64,000 nt of DNA, from positions 62,001 to 126,000 of the forward strand of contig NZ_VDCS01000004.1 of NCBI RefSeq assembly GCF_006265225.1, read 5' to 3'. Origin of the DNA: Allotamlana fucoidanivorans (GTDB taxonomy: Bacteria; Bacteroidota; Bacteroidia; Flavobacteriales; Flavobacteriaceae). The translations under genes and the position numbers were made by a program. The notes beneath the pieces were generated by a model that saw only the letters and a program-made list of their open reading frames with translations, was not told the origin of the DNA and searched no databases. Positions within the stretch are counted from its first letter, which is position 1. Each line of letters opens with the position of its first letter. This document shows, one piece after another, positions 38,735 through 47,201 of this stretch.

Positions 38735-38860
38735 AAATCAACAATATAAAAAACACTAACACACATTTGTTGATTATTTTGTTAAAAACATTTAAATCAC
38801 CTCACACTTTTTGTCAAATAGAATATTAAATTTATTCGAGTAACACTTATATACGTGCTT

Positions 38861-40249
38861 ATGGAGTTTAGTCGTGATGACAACAATAATTTGCCTCTAA
38901 CCAAGTTTGAATCAATGTTAAAAACAAACCATGTTTTGTTTTTTGATTCTGAGGAATTTGAAAATATCATTCACCACTACCTTAACCAAGGCAAAATAGC
39001 CTTAGCTAAAAAAGCGATTAAACTAGGCTTAGATCAACACCCTACCTCCATCAATCTTAGACTTTTTAAAGTTGAAATTCACGTTTTTGAAGACAAATTG
39101 GTTGAAGCTGATGAGTTACTCAATGAACTGCATAGCCTTGACCCGACTAATGAAGAAATATACATTCAAAAAGCTAATATCTTTTCAAAAAAAGACGACC
39201 ATGAAAAGGCTATTGAAGTTCTAAAAAAAGCGCTCCAACTTACCGATGATATTGTTGATTTATATTCTCTTATTGGTATGGAATATTTGTTTTTAGATAA
39301 GTTTGAAGAAGCAAAAATGTATTTCATGAAATGCTTAGAAAGTGATATTGAAGACTATTCTGCCTTATACAATATCATTTACTGCTTTGAATTTTTAGAT
39401 CAAACCGAAGATGCTATAGCATACCTCAATATTTTTCTTGACAAAAACCCTTATTGTGAAGTGGCCTGGCATCAATTGGGCAAACAATACTGTATTCTTA
39501 AAGACTATAAAAAGGCTTTGACTGCATTTGATTTTGCTGTGATTTCTGATGACACTTTTGTAGGTGCTTACCTTGAACGCGGCAAGGTTTTAGAACAGTT
39601 AAAACAATTTGAAGAGGCTATTGAAAATTATACCATAACGTTGAAATTAGACGACCCAACGTCTTTTGCATTGCTTAGAATTGGCAAGTGTTATGAAAAA
39701 TTAGGCAATCATGATTTAGCACTTCAGTATTACGACCGAACAGTTCATGAAGATCCGCTTTTAGACAAAGGTTGGATTGCTATTACAAAATTTCACAACA
39801 AAAAAGGAAATTACCAAAAAGCGCTGTACTACATCAAAAAAGCCATAAATATTGATGCTGAAAATGTACACTATTGGAAGTTGTACTCTCAAATCAATCA
39901 TCGTCTTAAATTTTTTGAAGAGGCTGAAAGCGGATATAAAAAAACCTTAGAATTAGGAAACTACGAATTAAACACTTGGTTATCAAGAGGTGACTTACTA
40001 ATAAAATTAGGTGAACCTGAAGCCGCTATTTATAATTTTGAACAAGCCATTGAATTTTATCCTGAAAATGCTGAAATAGAGTACAGACTAGCAGGCCTGT
40101 ACTTTTTGCTAAACGAAAGTGACAAAGGTACATTTCATTTAAAAAATGGCATGAAACAGAACATAGATTATGCCTTTATTCTTGATGAACTTTTCCCTAA
40201 AGTTTCAAATAGAGTACAAGTAAAAAACCTACTAAATCCAAATCTATAA
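38861..40249 (+). CDS. tetratricopeptide repeat protein
   Basis: A 462-residue soluble scaffold of about ten to twelve TPR units (for example AWHQLGKQYCILKDYKKAL), with no signal peptide. The ATG at 38861 is used; a GTG six bases upstream is also in frame. TPR proteins mediate protein contacts, and the partner is unknown. Similar genes are conserved near the DUF368 transporters in flavobacteria. It may belong to the following transcript, but 51 bases separate them. Confidence 0.85.
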   Translation: MEFSRDDNNNLPLTKFESMLKTNHVLFFDSEEFENIIHHYLNQGKIALAKKAIKLGLDQHPTSINLRLFKVEIHVFEDKLVEADELLNELHSLDPTNEEIYIQKANIFSKKDDHEKAIEVLKKALQLTDDIVDLYSLIGMEYLFLDKFEEAKMYFMKCLESDIEDYSALYNIIYCFEFLDQTEDAIAYLNIFLDKNPYCEVAWHQLGKQYCILKDYKKALTAFDFAVISDDTFVGAYLERGKVLEQLKQFEEAIENYTITLKLDDPTSFALLRIGKCYEKLGNHDLALQYYDRTVHEDPLLDKGWIAITKFHNKKGNYQKALYYIKKAINIDAENVHYWKLYSQINHRLKFFEEAESGYKKTLELGNYELNTWLSRGDLLIKLGEPEAAIYNFEQAIEFYPENAEIEYRLAGLYFLLNESDKGTFHLKNGMKQNIDYAFILDELFPKVSNRVQVKNLLNPNL

Positions 40250-40300
40250 TCAAACCTTTCATTAATTTGTATACCTTTGATTTTCGTTAAAAAATCAAGT

Positions 40301-41218
40301 ATGCAAAGACGTTTTTACGATTATTTAATCATTTCTTTTAAAGGTCTAGCCATGGGAGCGGCCGATGCTGTTCCAGGGGTTTCTGGCGGCACAATTGCTT
40401 TTATTTCTGGAATTTACGAAGAACTTATTACTACAATTAGTAATATTAACACACATCTGTTAAAAATCTTATTCAAGGAAGGGATTAAACCCTTTTGGAA
40501 ACAACTAAACGGAAATTTTATATTGGCCCTATTAACGGGTATTATTATTAGTTTTGTTTCATTCATGAAACTCGCCAAACACCTTTTAGAGCATCATCCT
40601 GTTTTAATTTGGTCCTTCTTTTTTGGTCTTATTTTAGCGAGCATTTACTTTGTTGGTAAACAAATTACAAAATGGAATTTAGGAACTTTGCTAACCTTTT
40701 GTTTTGGTACTGCAATAGCATTTTATATTAGTAAACTGCCTCCATTAAGTACTAATAATGATACTTGGTTTCTGTTTTTTTCTGGAGCCGTAGCCATATG
40801 CGCTATGATTTTACCAGGCATTTCAGGTTCTTTCATTCTTATCATTCTTGGGACTTATAAGACACTTAGTGATGCCATTCATGATTTTGATTTAAAAAAA
40901 ATAGTCGTTTTTGCTTCAGGAGCCGTTATTGGTTTACTCAGTTTTAGCCATATATTAAAATGGCTGTTTAAACATTATCACAATTTAACACTTGCTGCAC
41001 TTACTGGGTTTATATTAGGCTCGCTCAACAAAGTTTGGCCATGGAAAAAAACGTTATCATGGCACACTAACTCAAAAGGCATTGAAACACCTTTATTGCA
41101 AGAAAGTGTATCTCCTCTTAACTTTGAAGGAGATCACCAGCTTCTTTTTGCCGTAATATTAATGATACTTGGATTTTTAACTATTTTTATTCTTGAGAAA
41201 CTAGGATCTAAAAAATAA
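40301..41218 (+). CDS. DUF368 polyprenyl-phosphate transporter (PopT family), copy 1
   Basis: A 305-residue inner-membrane protein. DUF368 proteins have been reported to return undecaprenyl phosphate across the membrane. Two internally related PG-x-SG motifs occur: AVPGVSGGTIAFISGIYEEL near 23-42 and ILPGISGSFILIILGTYK in the second half, as in other inverted-repeat transporters. About eight helices are predicted by eye. The start at the ATG at 40301 gives the usual MQRRFYDYLIISFKG. A related copy follows after two bases. Confidence 0.88.
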   Translation: MQRRFYDYLIISFKGLAMGAADAVPGVSGGTIAFISGIYEELITTISNINTHLLKILFKEGIKPFWKQLNGNFILALLTGIIISFVSFMKLAKHLLEHHPVLIWSFFFGLILASIYFVGKQITKWNLGTLLTFCFGTAIAFYISKLPPLSTNNDTWFLFFSGAVAICAMILPGISGSFILIILGTYKTLSDAIHDFDLKKIVVFASGAVIGLLSFSHILKWLFKHYHNLTLAALTGFILGSLNKVWPWKKTLSWHTNSKGIETPLLQESVSPLNFEGDHQLLFAVILMILGFLTIFILEKLGSKK

Positions 41219-41220
41219 AC

Positions 41221-42237
41221 ATGCAAAGCACCAGAACGTTCAGAGACAAACTTTTCTTAATTCTAAAAGGATTAGGCATGGGTGCCGCCAACAAAGTACC
41301 TGGAGTTTCTGGTGGTGTGGTGGCTTTTGTTGCTGGATTTTATGAAGAATTTATTTACTCTCTAAAAAAAGTAAACAAAAAAGCTTTCGCTCTTCTTTTT
41401 AATGGCAGATTTAAAAGCTTTTATCAATATGTTAATGGTCGGTTTTTAGGCTTACTATTCTTCGGAATGATTGTGAGCTATTTTAGTGTCTCAAAAGTAT
41501 TAGACTACCTGATAAAATACTATGAACTCTATGTTTGGAGCGTGTTTTTTGGTATGATTATAGGTTCTATTTACTATATCTACAAAGATTTTAACGACTG
41601 GAATTATAAAACCTATACTGCTCTTTTAATTGGAATTCTACTGGGTGTAAGTATCAGCTTTTTAAATCCTGCTAAAGAAAATGACAACTTATGGTTTGTT
41701 TTTTTCTGTGGCATCATAAGTGTTTCTGGGATGACACTACCAGGGTTCTCTGGCTCCTTCATTTTAATCTTACTAGGAAATTATGTGCTGCTATTAGTAG
41801 ACTCGGTCAATGCCCTTTATGATACGGGATTAGAAATTTTAACTGGTAATTTTTCATTCATCAACAACCCAGAACGTATTAGAATGATTAAAGTTTTGAC
41901 CGTTTTCACATTAGGTTCTGTTACTGGGTTAGTAACCTTTTCTCATGTGCTTAGTTACATTTTAAAGCATTATAAAAGTATTACCATTTCTTCCATTATT
42001 GGTTTCATTATTGGTTCTTTAGGTGTGGTTTGGCCTTGGAAAAAAACAATCTTTAAAATGAACCCTAATGGCGAGTTTTTATTAGATTCCCGAGGTGAAA
42101 AAATCATTGAAAATTATCAACGCTATATTCCCCATTTAAATAAAGAAACCTACTATGCCATTGCTTTTGTTGTCTTAGGAATTCTTATTGTTTTGGCTTT
42201 GGAATGGTACGGACAAAAAACACGAAAATTAAAATGA
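41221..42237 (+). CDS. DUF368 polyprenyl-phosphate transporter (PopT family), copy 2
   Basis: A 338-residue paralogue of the preceding gene. It has the same two motifs (VPGVSGGVVAFVAGFYEEF and LPGFSGSFILILLGNY) and a longer C-terminal part. It starts two bases after copy 1 and its stop overlaps the aroE start in an ATGA, so the three are probably translationally coupled. Recycling undecaprenyl phosphate serves peptidoglycan, O-antigen and glycan synthesis. The pair may have different lipid or envelope roles, which is inference. Confidence 0.88.
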   Translation: MQSTRTFRDKLFLILKGLGMGAANKVPGVSGGVVAFVAGFYEEFIYSLKKVNKKAFALLFNGRFKSFYQYVNGRFLGLLFFGMIVSYFSVSKVLDYLIKYYELYVWSVFFGMIIGSIYYIYKDFNDWNYKTYTALLIGILLGVSISFLNPAKENDNLWFVFFCGIISVSGMTLPGFSGSFILILLGNYVLLLVDSVNALYDTGLEILTGNFSFINNPERIRMIKVLTVFTLGSVTGLVTFSHVLSYILKHYKSITISSIIGFIIGSLGVVWPWKKTIFKMNPNGEFLLDSRGEKIIENYQRYIPHLNKETYYAIAFVVLGILIVLALEWYGQKTRKLK

Positions 42238-42974
42238 ACAAACTAGGTTTACTGGGTAGAAATATATCTTACTCCTTTTCAAGAGCTTATTTCAAAGAAA
42301 AATTTAAAAAAGAGCAGATAAAAGATACATCATACGAAAATTTTGATATTGAAAACATTAACTTATTTCCTTCCATAATTAAAAACACAAAAGGATTAAA
42401 AGGCATGAATGTTACTATACCCTATAAAGAAGACGTGATGCCTTTTCTTGATGAAATCGATAAAGAAGCTAAAGCTATTGGAGCCGTGAACACTATAAAA
42501 ATCACAAAAAAAGGCAAACTCATTGGTTACAACACCGATTGTTATGGCTTTAAAAAATCGCTTGAACCTTTTTTAAAACCAAACCATACCCGCGCCTTAA
42601 TTTTAGGAACAGGTGGTGCCAGTAAAGCGGTGGCCTATGCACTTAAAGAACTAGGCATCTCATATGCTTTTGTATCTAGAACTATAAAAGGAGGTGTAAC
42701 ATTTTCATATGATACACTAACACAATCCGATATTGAAAACCATCACATTATTATTAATTGCACCCCTTTAGGAACCTTTCCTAATATAGAGGTTTGTCCT
42801 GAAATCCCATATCAGGCCTTTACTAAATCACATATTCTGTTTGACCTGATTTATAATCCTGAAGAAACCAAATTTTTAAAGCGAGGCAAACAAAATGGAG
42901 CCACCATAATTAACGGCTTAAATATGTTAAAGTTACAAGCAGAAAAAGCTTGGTCTATTTGGAGCATAAAGTAA
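42234..42974 (+). CDS. aroE: shikimate dehydrogenase
   Basis: Reduces 3-dehydroshikimate with NADPH in the chorismate pathway. The 246-residue protein has SYSFS (12-16), NVTIPYKED with catalytic Lys65, YNTDCYGF with Asp102, and the nucleotide loop GTGGAS (125-130). Lys65 and Asp102 sit at the same numbers as in E. coli. The start is the ATG of an ATGA overlap with the preceding stop; a longer frame starting upstream would be inside that gene. Confidence 0.95.
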   Translation: MNKLGLLGRNISYSFSRAYFKEKFKKEQIKDTSYENFDIENINLFPSIIKNTKGLKGMNVTIPYKEDVMPFLDEIDKEAKAIGAVNTIKITKKGKLIGYNTDCYGFKKSLEPFLKPNHTRALILGTGGASKAVAYALKELGISYAFVSRTIKGGVTFSYDTLTQSDIENHHIIINCTPLGTFPNIEVCPEIPYQAFTKSHILFDLIYNPEETKFLKRGKQNGATIINGLNMLKLQAEKAWSIWSIK

Positions 42975-43079
42975 AATAACAACCAGATAGCGTAAAAGCA
43001 TCATAAGGCTTTGTTTATAGTTTACTTGTTAGTATCTTTAAAGTCAAAAGTAATTTGACGAACCTTAACATTTTTTAAA

Positions 43080-45053
43080 ATGTCTGACAATAACAAAGCA
43101 CAAGAAGTAGAAAAAGTTGACAACATTAACAATCAAAACAGTTCTGAAGAAAACTCACAGATTGAAAACCCTGCGTCAGCTGAAAATGAAGCCAACCAAA
43201 AACCTGATTATACCACATCAGAAAAGAGTGCTGAACATTCAAGTACCACAGAAGAACATGATGCTGTTTTAAATGAAATTGAAGAATCAAATGCTGAAGA
43301 TGCTGAAGATGAAGGTAATAAAGACCGCCATAAAATAGAGGTTAAAGATTATGATAGTATGTCTCTTGAAGCCTTGGCTATAGAATTAGAACGTCTTTTA
43401 AAAACAGAAAAAGTTCAAGCTATAAGATCTCATGTTCATAGCATTAATAATGAGTTCAAATTAAAATTCCAAGCTCTTATTGACGAAAAGAAGGAAGATT
43501 TTATCAACGATGGTGGTAATGAAATTGATTTCTATTATTCATCTCCCGTTCAAAAAAGATACAAAACTGCTTATAAAGATTACCGTACTAAATTAAACGA
43601 ACATTATCAAAGCCTAGAGAAAAACCTAAAGCAAAATTTAACCGATAAGCTTGCTATTATTGAAGAACTAAAAGGTCTTATTAACCTTGAAGAAAATATA
43701 AACACCACTTATAAGCATTTTAAAGAATTACAAGAACGCTGGCGAAATACGGGACCTATTCCTAGAGACAAATACAACAATGCCTGGAATAGTTATCACC
43801 ATCATGTAGAGCGTTTTTATGATTTCTTACACTTAAATAGAGATTTAAGAGATTTAGACTTTAAGCATAATCTAGAAAAAAAGTTACTCATTATTGAACG
43901 TGCCGAAGAGCTGACCAAAGATGATAATGTTATGTATGCTTTCAGAGAACTTCAAGAGTTGCATAAAATGTGGAAGGAAGAATTGGGACCAGTCGGTAAA
44001 GAACACCGTGAAGAAATTTGGGATAGGTTTAAAGCGGCTACTAAAATCATCAATGATAAAAGACACCTTTATTACCAAGAAATTGATAAAGTTTATGAGA
44101 AAAACTTAGAAAAAAAGCTTGATATCATAAGCCAAATTGAAGCTATTTCAGCCCAGAAGACAAACACACATGGTGCCTGGCAAAAGAAAATAAAGCAAAT
44201 TGAAGCCCTTCGTGAAGCCTTCTTTAATGCTGGTAAAGTTCCTAGTAAAGTGAATGAAGCAACTTGGGCTAAATTTAAAGAATCTGTAAGAACATTCAAT
44301 AGAAATAAAAATGCATTCTACAAAGATTTAAAAAAAGAACAATATAAAAATCTACAACTTAAATTAGACCTTATAAAAATTGCCGAAGACAATAAGGATA
44401 GTGAAGATTTTGAAACGGTTACACCGTTAATGAAGAAAATTCAAAGCGACTGGAAAAAAATAGGTCATGTACCTAGAAAGGACAGTGACAAAATATGGAA
44501 ACAATTTAAAACGGCTTGTAATTACTACTTTGACCGCATTCATGCTAAGCGCAATGCGGCAAGTCAAGAACAACTTGATGCTTACAATAAAAAGAACCAA
44601 TTTCTAACTGAATTGAAAACACTTGATTTGCCTGATGATAAAGAAGTTGGTGTATCATTGATTAAAGACAAAATAAAGGAATGGCAAACAATAGGTAGAG
44701 TGCCTAATGACAAGCGATATATTGATGGAAAATTTCAAAAGATTATTGATAGTCTTTTAAACAATTTAAAGGTTGAAAAAACAGAAGCTGAAATCATTAA
44801 ATACGAAAATAAACTAGACGCTTTAAATGCCTCTGATGACAGTAGAAATCTAGATAATGAACGTACGTTTATTCGAAAAAAAATTGATGAAGTAAAAGGT
44901 CAAATTAACCAATTAGAAAATAACCTTCAGTTTTTCACCAATGTAGATGATGATAATCCACTAGTAAAAGATGTAAAAAACAACATAAAAAAGCATCGAT
45001 CAGAATTAGCAGTCTGGAAAGCCAAACTTCAAAAAATTAAAGATTTATACTAA
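43080..45053 (+). CDS. DUF349-domain coiled-coil protein
   Basis: A 657-residue, highly charged, soluble protein with no signal peptide. The first 95 residues are acidic and low-complexity. Several DUF349 repeats follow from about 165, each with the pattern W-x-x-IG/TG-x-V/IP-x-(D/K)-x-x-x-x-x-W-x-x-F/Y (for example WRNTGPIPRDKYNNAW and WKKIGHVPRKDSDKIW). A C-terminal coiled coil (about 575-657) ends it. The family is common in Bacteroidetes but its role is unknown. Confidence 0.82.
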   Translation: MSDNNKAQEVEKVDNINNQNSSEENSQIENPASAENEANQKPDYTTSEKSAEHSSTTEEHDAVLNEIEESNAEDAEDEGNKDRHKIEVKDYDSMSLEALAIELERLLKTEKVQAIRSHVHSINNEFKLKFQALIDEKKEDFINDGGNEIDFYYSSPVQKRYKTAYKDYRTKLNEHYQSLEKNLKQNLTDKLAIIEELKGLINLEENINTTYKHFKELQERWRNTGPIPRDKYNNAWNSYHHHVERFYDFLHLNRDLRDLDFKHNLEKKLLIIERAEELTKDDNVMYAFRELQELHKMWKEELGPVGKEHREEIWDRFKAATKIINDKRHLYYQEIDKVYEKNLEKKLDIISQIEAISAQKTNTHGAWQKKIKQIEALREAFFNAGKVPSKVNEATWAKFKESVRTFNRNKNAFYKDLKKEQYKNLQLKLDLIKIAEDNKDSEDFETVTPLMKKIQSDWKKIGHVPRKDSDKIWKQFKTACNYYFDRIHAKRNAASQEQLDAYNKKNQFLTELKTLDLPDDKEVGVSLIKDKIKEWQTIGRVPNDKRYIDGKFQKIIDSLLNNLKVEKTEAEIIKYENKLDALNASDDSRNLDNERTFIRKKIDEVKGQINQLENNLQFFTNVDDDNPLVKDVKNNIKKHRSELAVWKAKLQKIKDLY

Positions 45054-45137
45054 AAAAAGAGGCCGTTAATCTGGAGGCTACTGAAAAATTTAGTCTCTTT
45101 TCAAAAAGAGCGCTTCATAAAAGAGATTTCACGAGGC

Positions 45138-45217
45138 AGTATCTCATAAACTGTGTAAAGATTAAATATCGAGGGTTGCAACCCTCGATTTATAACTTAC
45201 ACACTTTACAGGATAGT
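45138..45217. repeat. 80-bp imperfect inverted repeat with a perfect palindrome at its centre
   Basis: Outer arms 45138-45158 and 45197-45217 match at 16 of 21 positions as inverted repeats. A perfect 22-base palindrome (45168-45189, core ATCGAGGGTTG) lies between them. It sits between the putative left end of the decayed IS and the transposase remnant. It could be a MITE-like insertion or an end of another IS, or simply a strong hairpin terminator. Confidence 0.55.
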
Positions 45218-45277
45218 GTCTTTTGGTTTATTGATTTTTAAAGTTGTTTTTGCTCTTTTAAAATGGATTATTTTAGT

Positions 45278-46142
45278 TTAATAAGCTTTGTAAATCAAAA
45301 TTGTATTGTTTTGTCTCAATTTGGACTTGCTTAATTTCAAGATTCGTTTAAGATTTTTAACAAAATTTGTCAATGCCCCTTGCATTTGCATATTTCCTAT
45401 GCCATAAGCTATAGCTCTTCCATAACCATGAACATTTTTTAACTCTCCATTTTGAGCCACGTGTTCAATATCATCAACAGATTCTTTAAGTAAGTTCAGT
45501 TTTTATTTTTTTGCTGGAACTGTGCTAAGTGTATGAGTGCCATCTAATAAGATCCCTAATTCCTTGCAGTAAGCTAGTTCCTTTTCTAAATCATTGCCCT
45601 GATTCTTGACTGGCATCTTACCAGTCCAATCTTCTTGGTAAGTATAAACTGATTTGCGAAGTTGTTTTGAACGCTCCCATAAAACATTTATAGTTGAGAT
45701 GGGGTTCGATTTTTATAAACTATGAGTAGCATCTAAAATAATTGATTTGGATTTTATGATGCCTTCTTCAACAGCAATGCTAACGTTATTATTGATAAGC
45801 ATATCCAGTAAATTGGTATCCTTTAAACGTTGCCTACGAAACTTGGTTAAAGTACTTCAGTCAATAACATATTCTTCTGGCAACATATCTAAAAAATATT
45901 TGAAAGACATGTCATAGCGTGAACCCTCCACTACATCTACATCTGAAATGGTATAAATTACGTTTAGAGGAAGATATTTGAATAGTCTTATGAGACTTTC
46001 TGATTTTCTGTCTTGGGTTTAAGAATATTTTGATTGAAGTTCTTCATAGATGAAACTAAAACCTATTAAATCATTTGTACGCCTTAACAAATTAGTGTTA
46101 GGAACTATTAAATTATATAAAGAACTCTACTCGCTTAATCGA
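45278..46142 (-). pseudogene. transposase remnant, IS1182-like
   Basis: Reading the minus strand in one frame gives a near-continuous protein broken by at least four stops (after LQSKYS, EEYVID, DATHSL and TVPAKK). The segments are typical of IS1182-type transposases: VPNTNLLRRTNDLIGFSF, YDMSFKYFLDMLPEEYVID, STLTKFRRQRLKDTNLLD and, at the end, HGYGRAIAYGIGNMQMQGAL. After KLNLLKESVDDIEH it jumps to the C-terminal segment, so the central DDE region of roughly 150 residues is deleted. It cannot produce an active transposase. Confidence 0.85.
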
Positions 46143-46180
46143 AATGATTCCTGTTGAACTATCATCAATACAAAATACAA

Positions 46181-46214
46181 AAAACGGCAAGTATCTAAAA
46201 TACTTACCGCTTTT
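46181..46214 (-). terminator. imperfect hairpin, possible terminator
   Basis: Near-complementary arms 46181-46193 and 46201-46214 (AAAACGGCAAGTA against TACTTACCGCTTTT, with one bulge and one mismatch) lie inside the IS remnant, downstream of mazG. On the minus strand TTTTTTGTATTTTG follows. Confidence 0.45.
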
Positions 46215-46286
46215 ATTTCTGTTCGTGACTTTTTTAGTAGACTCAACTAGTAGTCTCCTTTTTTTAAAATTAGCAGTTAAACCAAC

Positions 46287-47060
46287 TTAAAGTTTTTTAG
46301 CTTCTTCCCAAAACACATCCATTTCGGCAAGTGTCATATCTTTTAGAGGTTTATTTAACGCCTGAGCTTTTTCTTCAAGATATTGAAAGCGTTTAGAGAA
46401 TTTTTTATTAGTACGTTCTAAGGCGTTTTCTGGATTTATATTTAAAAAGCGGGCATAATTTACCATAGAAAATAATACGTCTCCAAACTCGCTTTCCATT
46501 CGGTCTTGATTGCTCAATGCTACCTCCGTTTGCAACTCTTTTAGTTCTTCTTCTACTTTTTCAAAAACCTGTTCAGGTGCTTCCCAATCAAAGCCCACAC
46601 CCGCCACTTTCTCTTGAATGCGATTAGCCTTCACTAAAGCTGGTAAGCTATTCGGCACACCTTCTAAAACACTTTTTTTACCTTCTTTCAATTTTAAACT
46701 TTCCCAATTGCGCTTAACATCCTCTTCATTAGCCACTTCAACATCACCATAAATATGCGGGTGTCTTGAAATAAGCTTTTCGCAGATTTCATTACAAACA
46801 TCAGCAATATCAAAGTCATTAGTTTCACTACCTATTTTGGCATAGAATACAATGTGCAATAGCACATCACCTAACTCTTTTTTAACCTCTTCTAAATCAT
46901 GATCTAAAATAGCATCGCCCAACTCATAGGTTTCTTCAATGGTTAAATGCCGTAATGTTTCCATGGTTTGTTTTTTATCCCATGGACATTGTGCTCTTAG
47001 TTCATCCATAATGGTTAATAGTCTATCAAAGGCTCGAAGTTGATCTTCTCTATTATTCAT
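46287..47060 (-). CDS. mazG: nucleoside triphosphate pyrophosphohydrolase MazG
   Basis: Hydrolyses (d)NTPs to monophosphates and pyrophosphate, and in E. coli tempers (p)ppGpp levels. The 257-residue protein has two MazG halves. The N-terminal half contains CPWDKKQT (25-32), EETYE (42-46) and ELGDVLLH (62-69). The C-terminal half contains EEELKELQTE and EFGDVLFSMVNYAR. The start is the ATG at 47058-47060 (MNNREDQL); a TTG nine codons upstream is rejected. An IS remnant follows its stop codon. Confidence 0.95.
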   Translation of the reverse strand: MNNREDQLRAFDRLLTIMDELRAQCPWDKKQTMETLRHLTIEETYELGDAILDHDLEEVKKELGDVLLHIVFYAKIGSETNDFDIADVCNEICEKLISRHPHIYGDVEVANEEDVKRNWESLKLKEGKKSVLEGVPNSLPALVKANRIQEKVAGVGFDWEAPEQVFEKVEEELKELQTEVALSNQDRMESEFGDVLFSMVNYARFLNINPENALERTNKKFSKRFQYLEEKAQALNKPLKDMTLAEMDVFWEEAKKL

Positions 47061-47150
47061 TGCTTCTAAATTTTGGCTAAAATACAATTTTGCTTAGCTC
47101 TGGTAAATATTAGTTGTTTTAATAAAGTTCAAAAGCATTTTAATTTACAT

Positions 47151-47176
47151 AAAAAATCCAGCTCTAGAGCTGGATT
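47151..47176 (-). terminator. intrinsic terminator of the aconitase A gene
   Basis: A perfect 22-base palindrome (AATCCAGCTCTAGAGCTGGATT, written here in its two halves, 47155-47165 and 47166-47176) is followed on the minus strand by a T-run from 47151-47156. Confidence 0.75.
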
Positions 47177-47201
47177 CTTGTTCCATTATCTTTACAAACA
47201 C

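Larger units (their letters stand above)
45076..46242 (-). mobile_element. decayed IS1182-like insertion sequence (bounds approximate)
   Basis: Possible terminal inverted repeats are GGCTACTGAAAAATTT (45076-45091) and, on the other strand, GTCTACTAAAAAAGTC (46227-46242). They match at 12 of 16 positions. The element is about 1.2 kb and an internal segment of the transposase gene is lost. No convincing target duplication was found, so the ends are tentative. The two flanking genes, for DUF349 and MazG, appear intact. Confidence 0.55.

Noticed and set aside
38736-38775. AATCAACA/TGTTGATT repeat after the aminotransferase as a terminator
   Set aside because: Only 8 bp of AT-rich stem with a loop of over 20 bases. 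Too weak to call.
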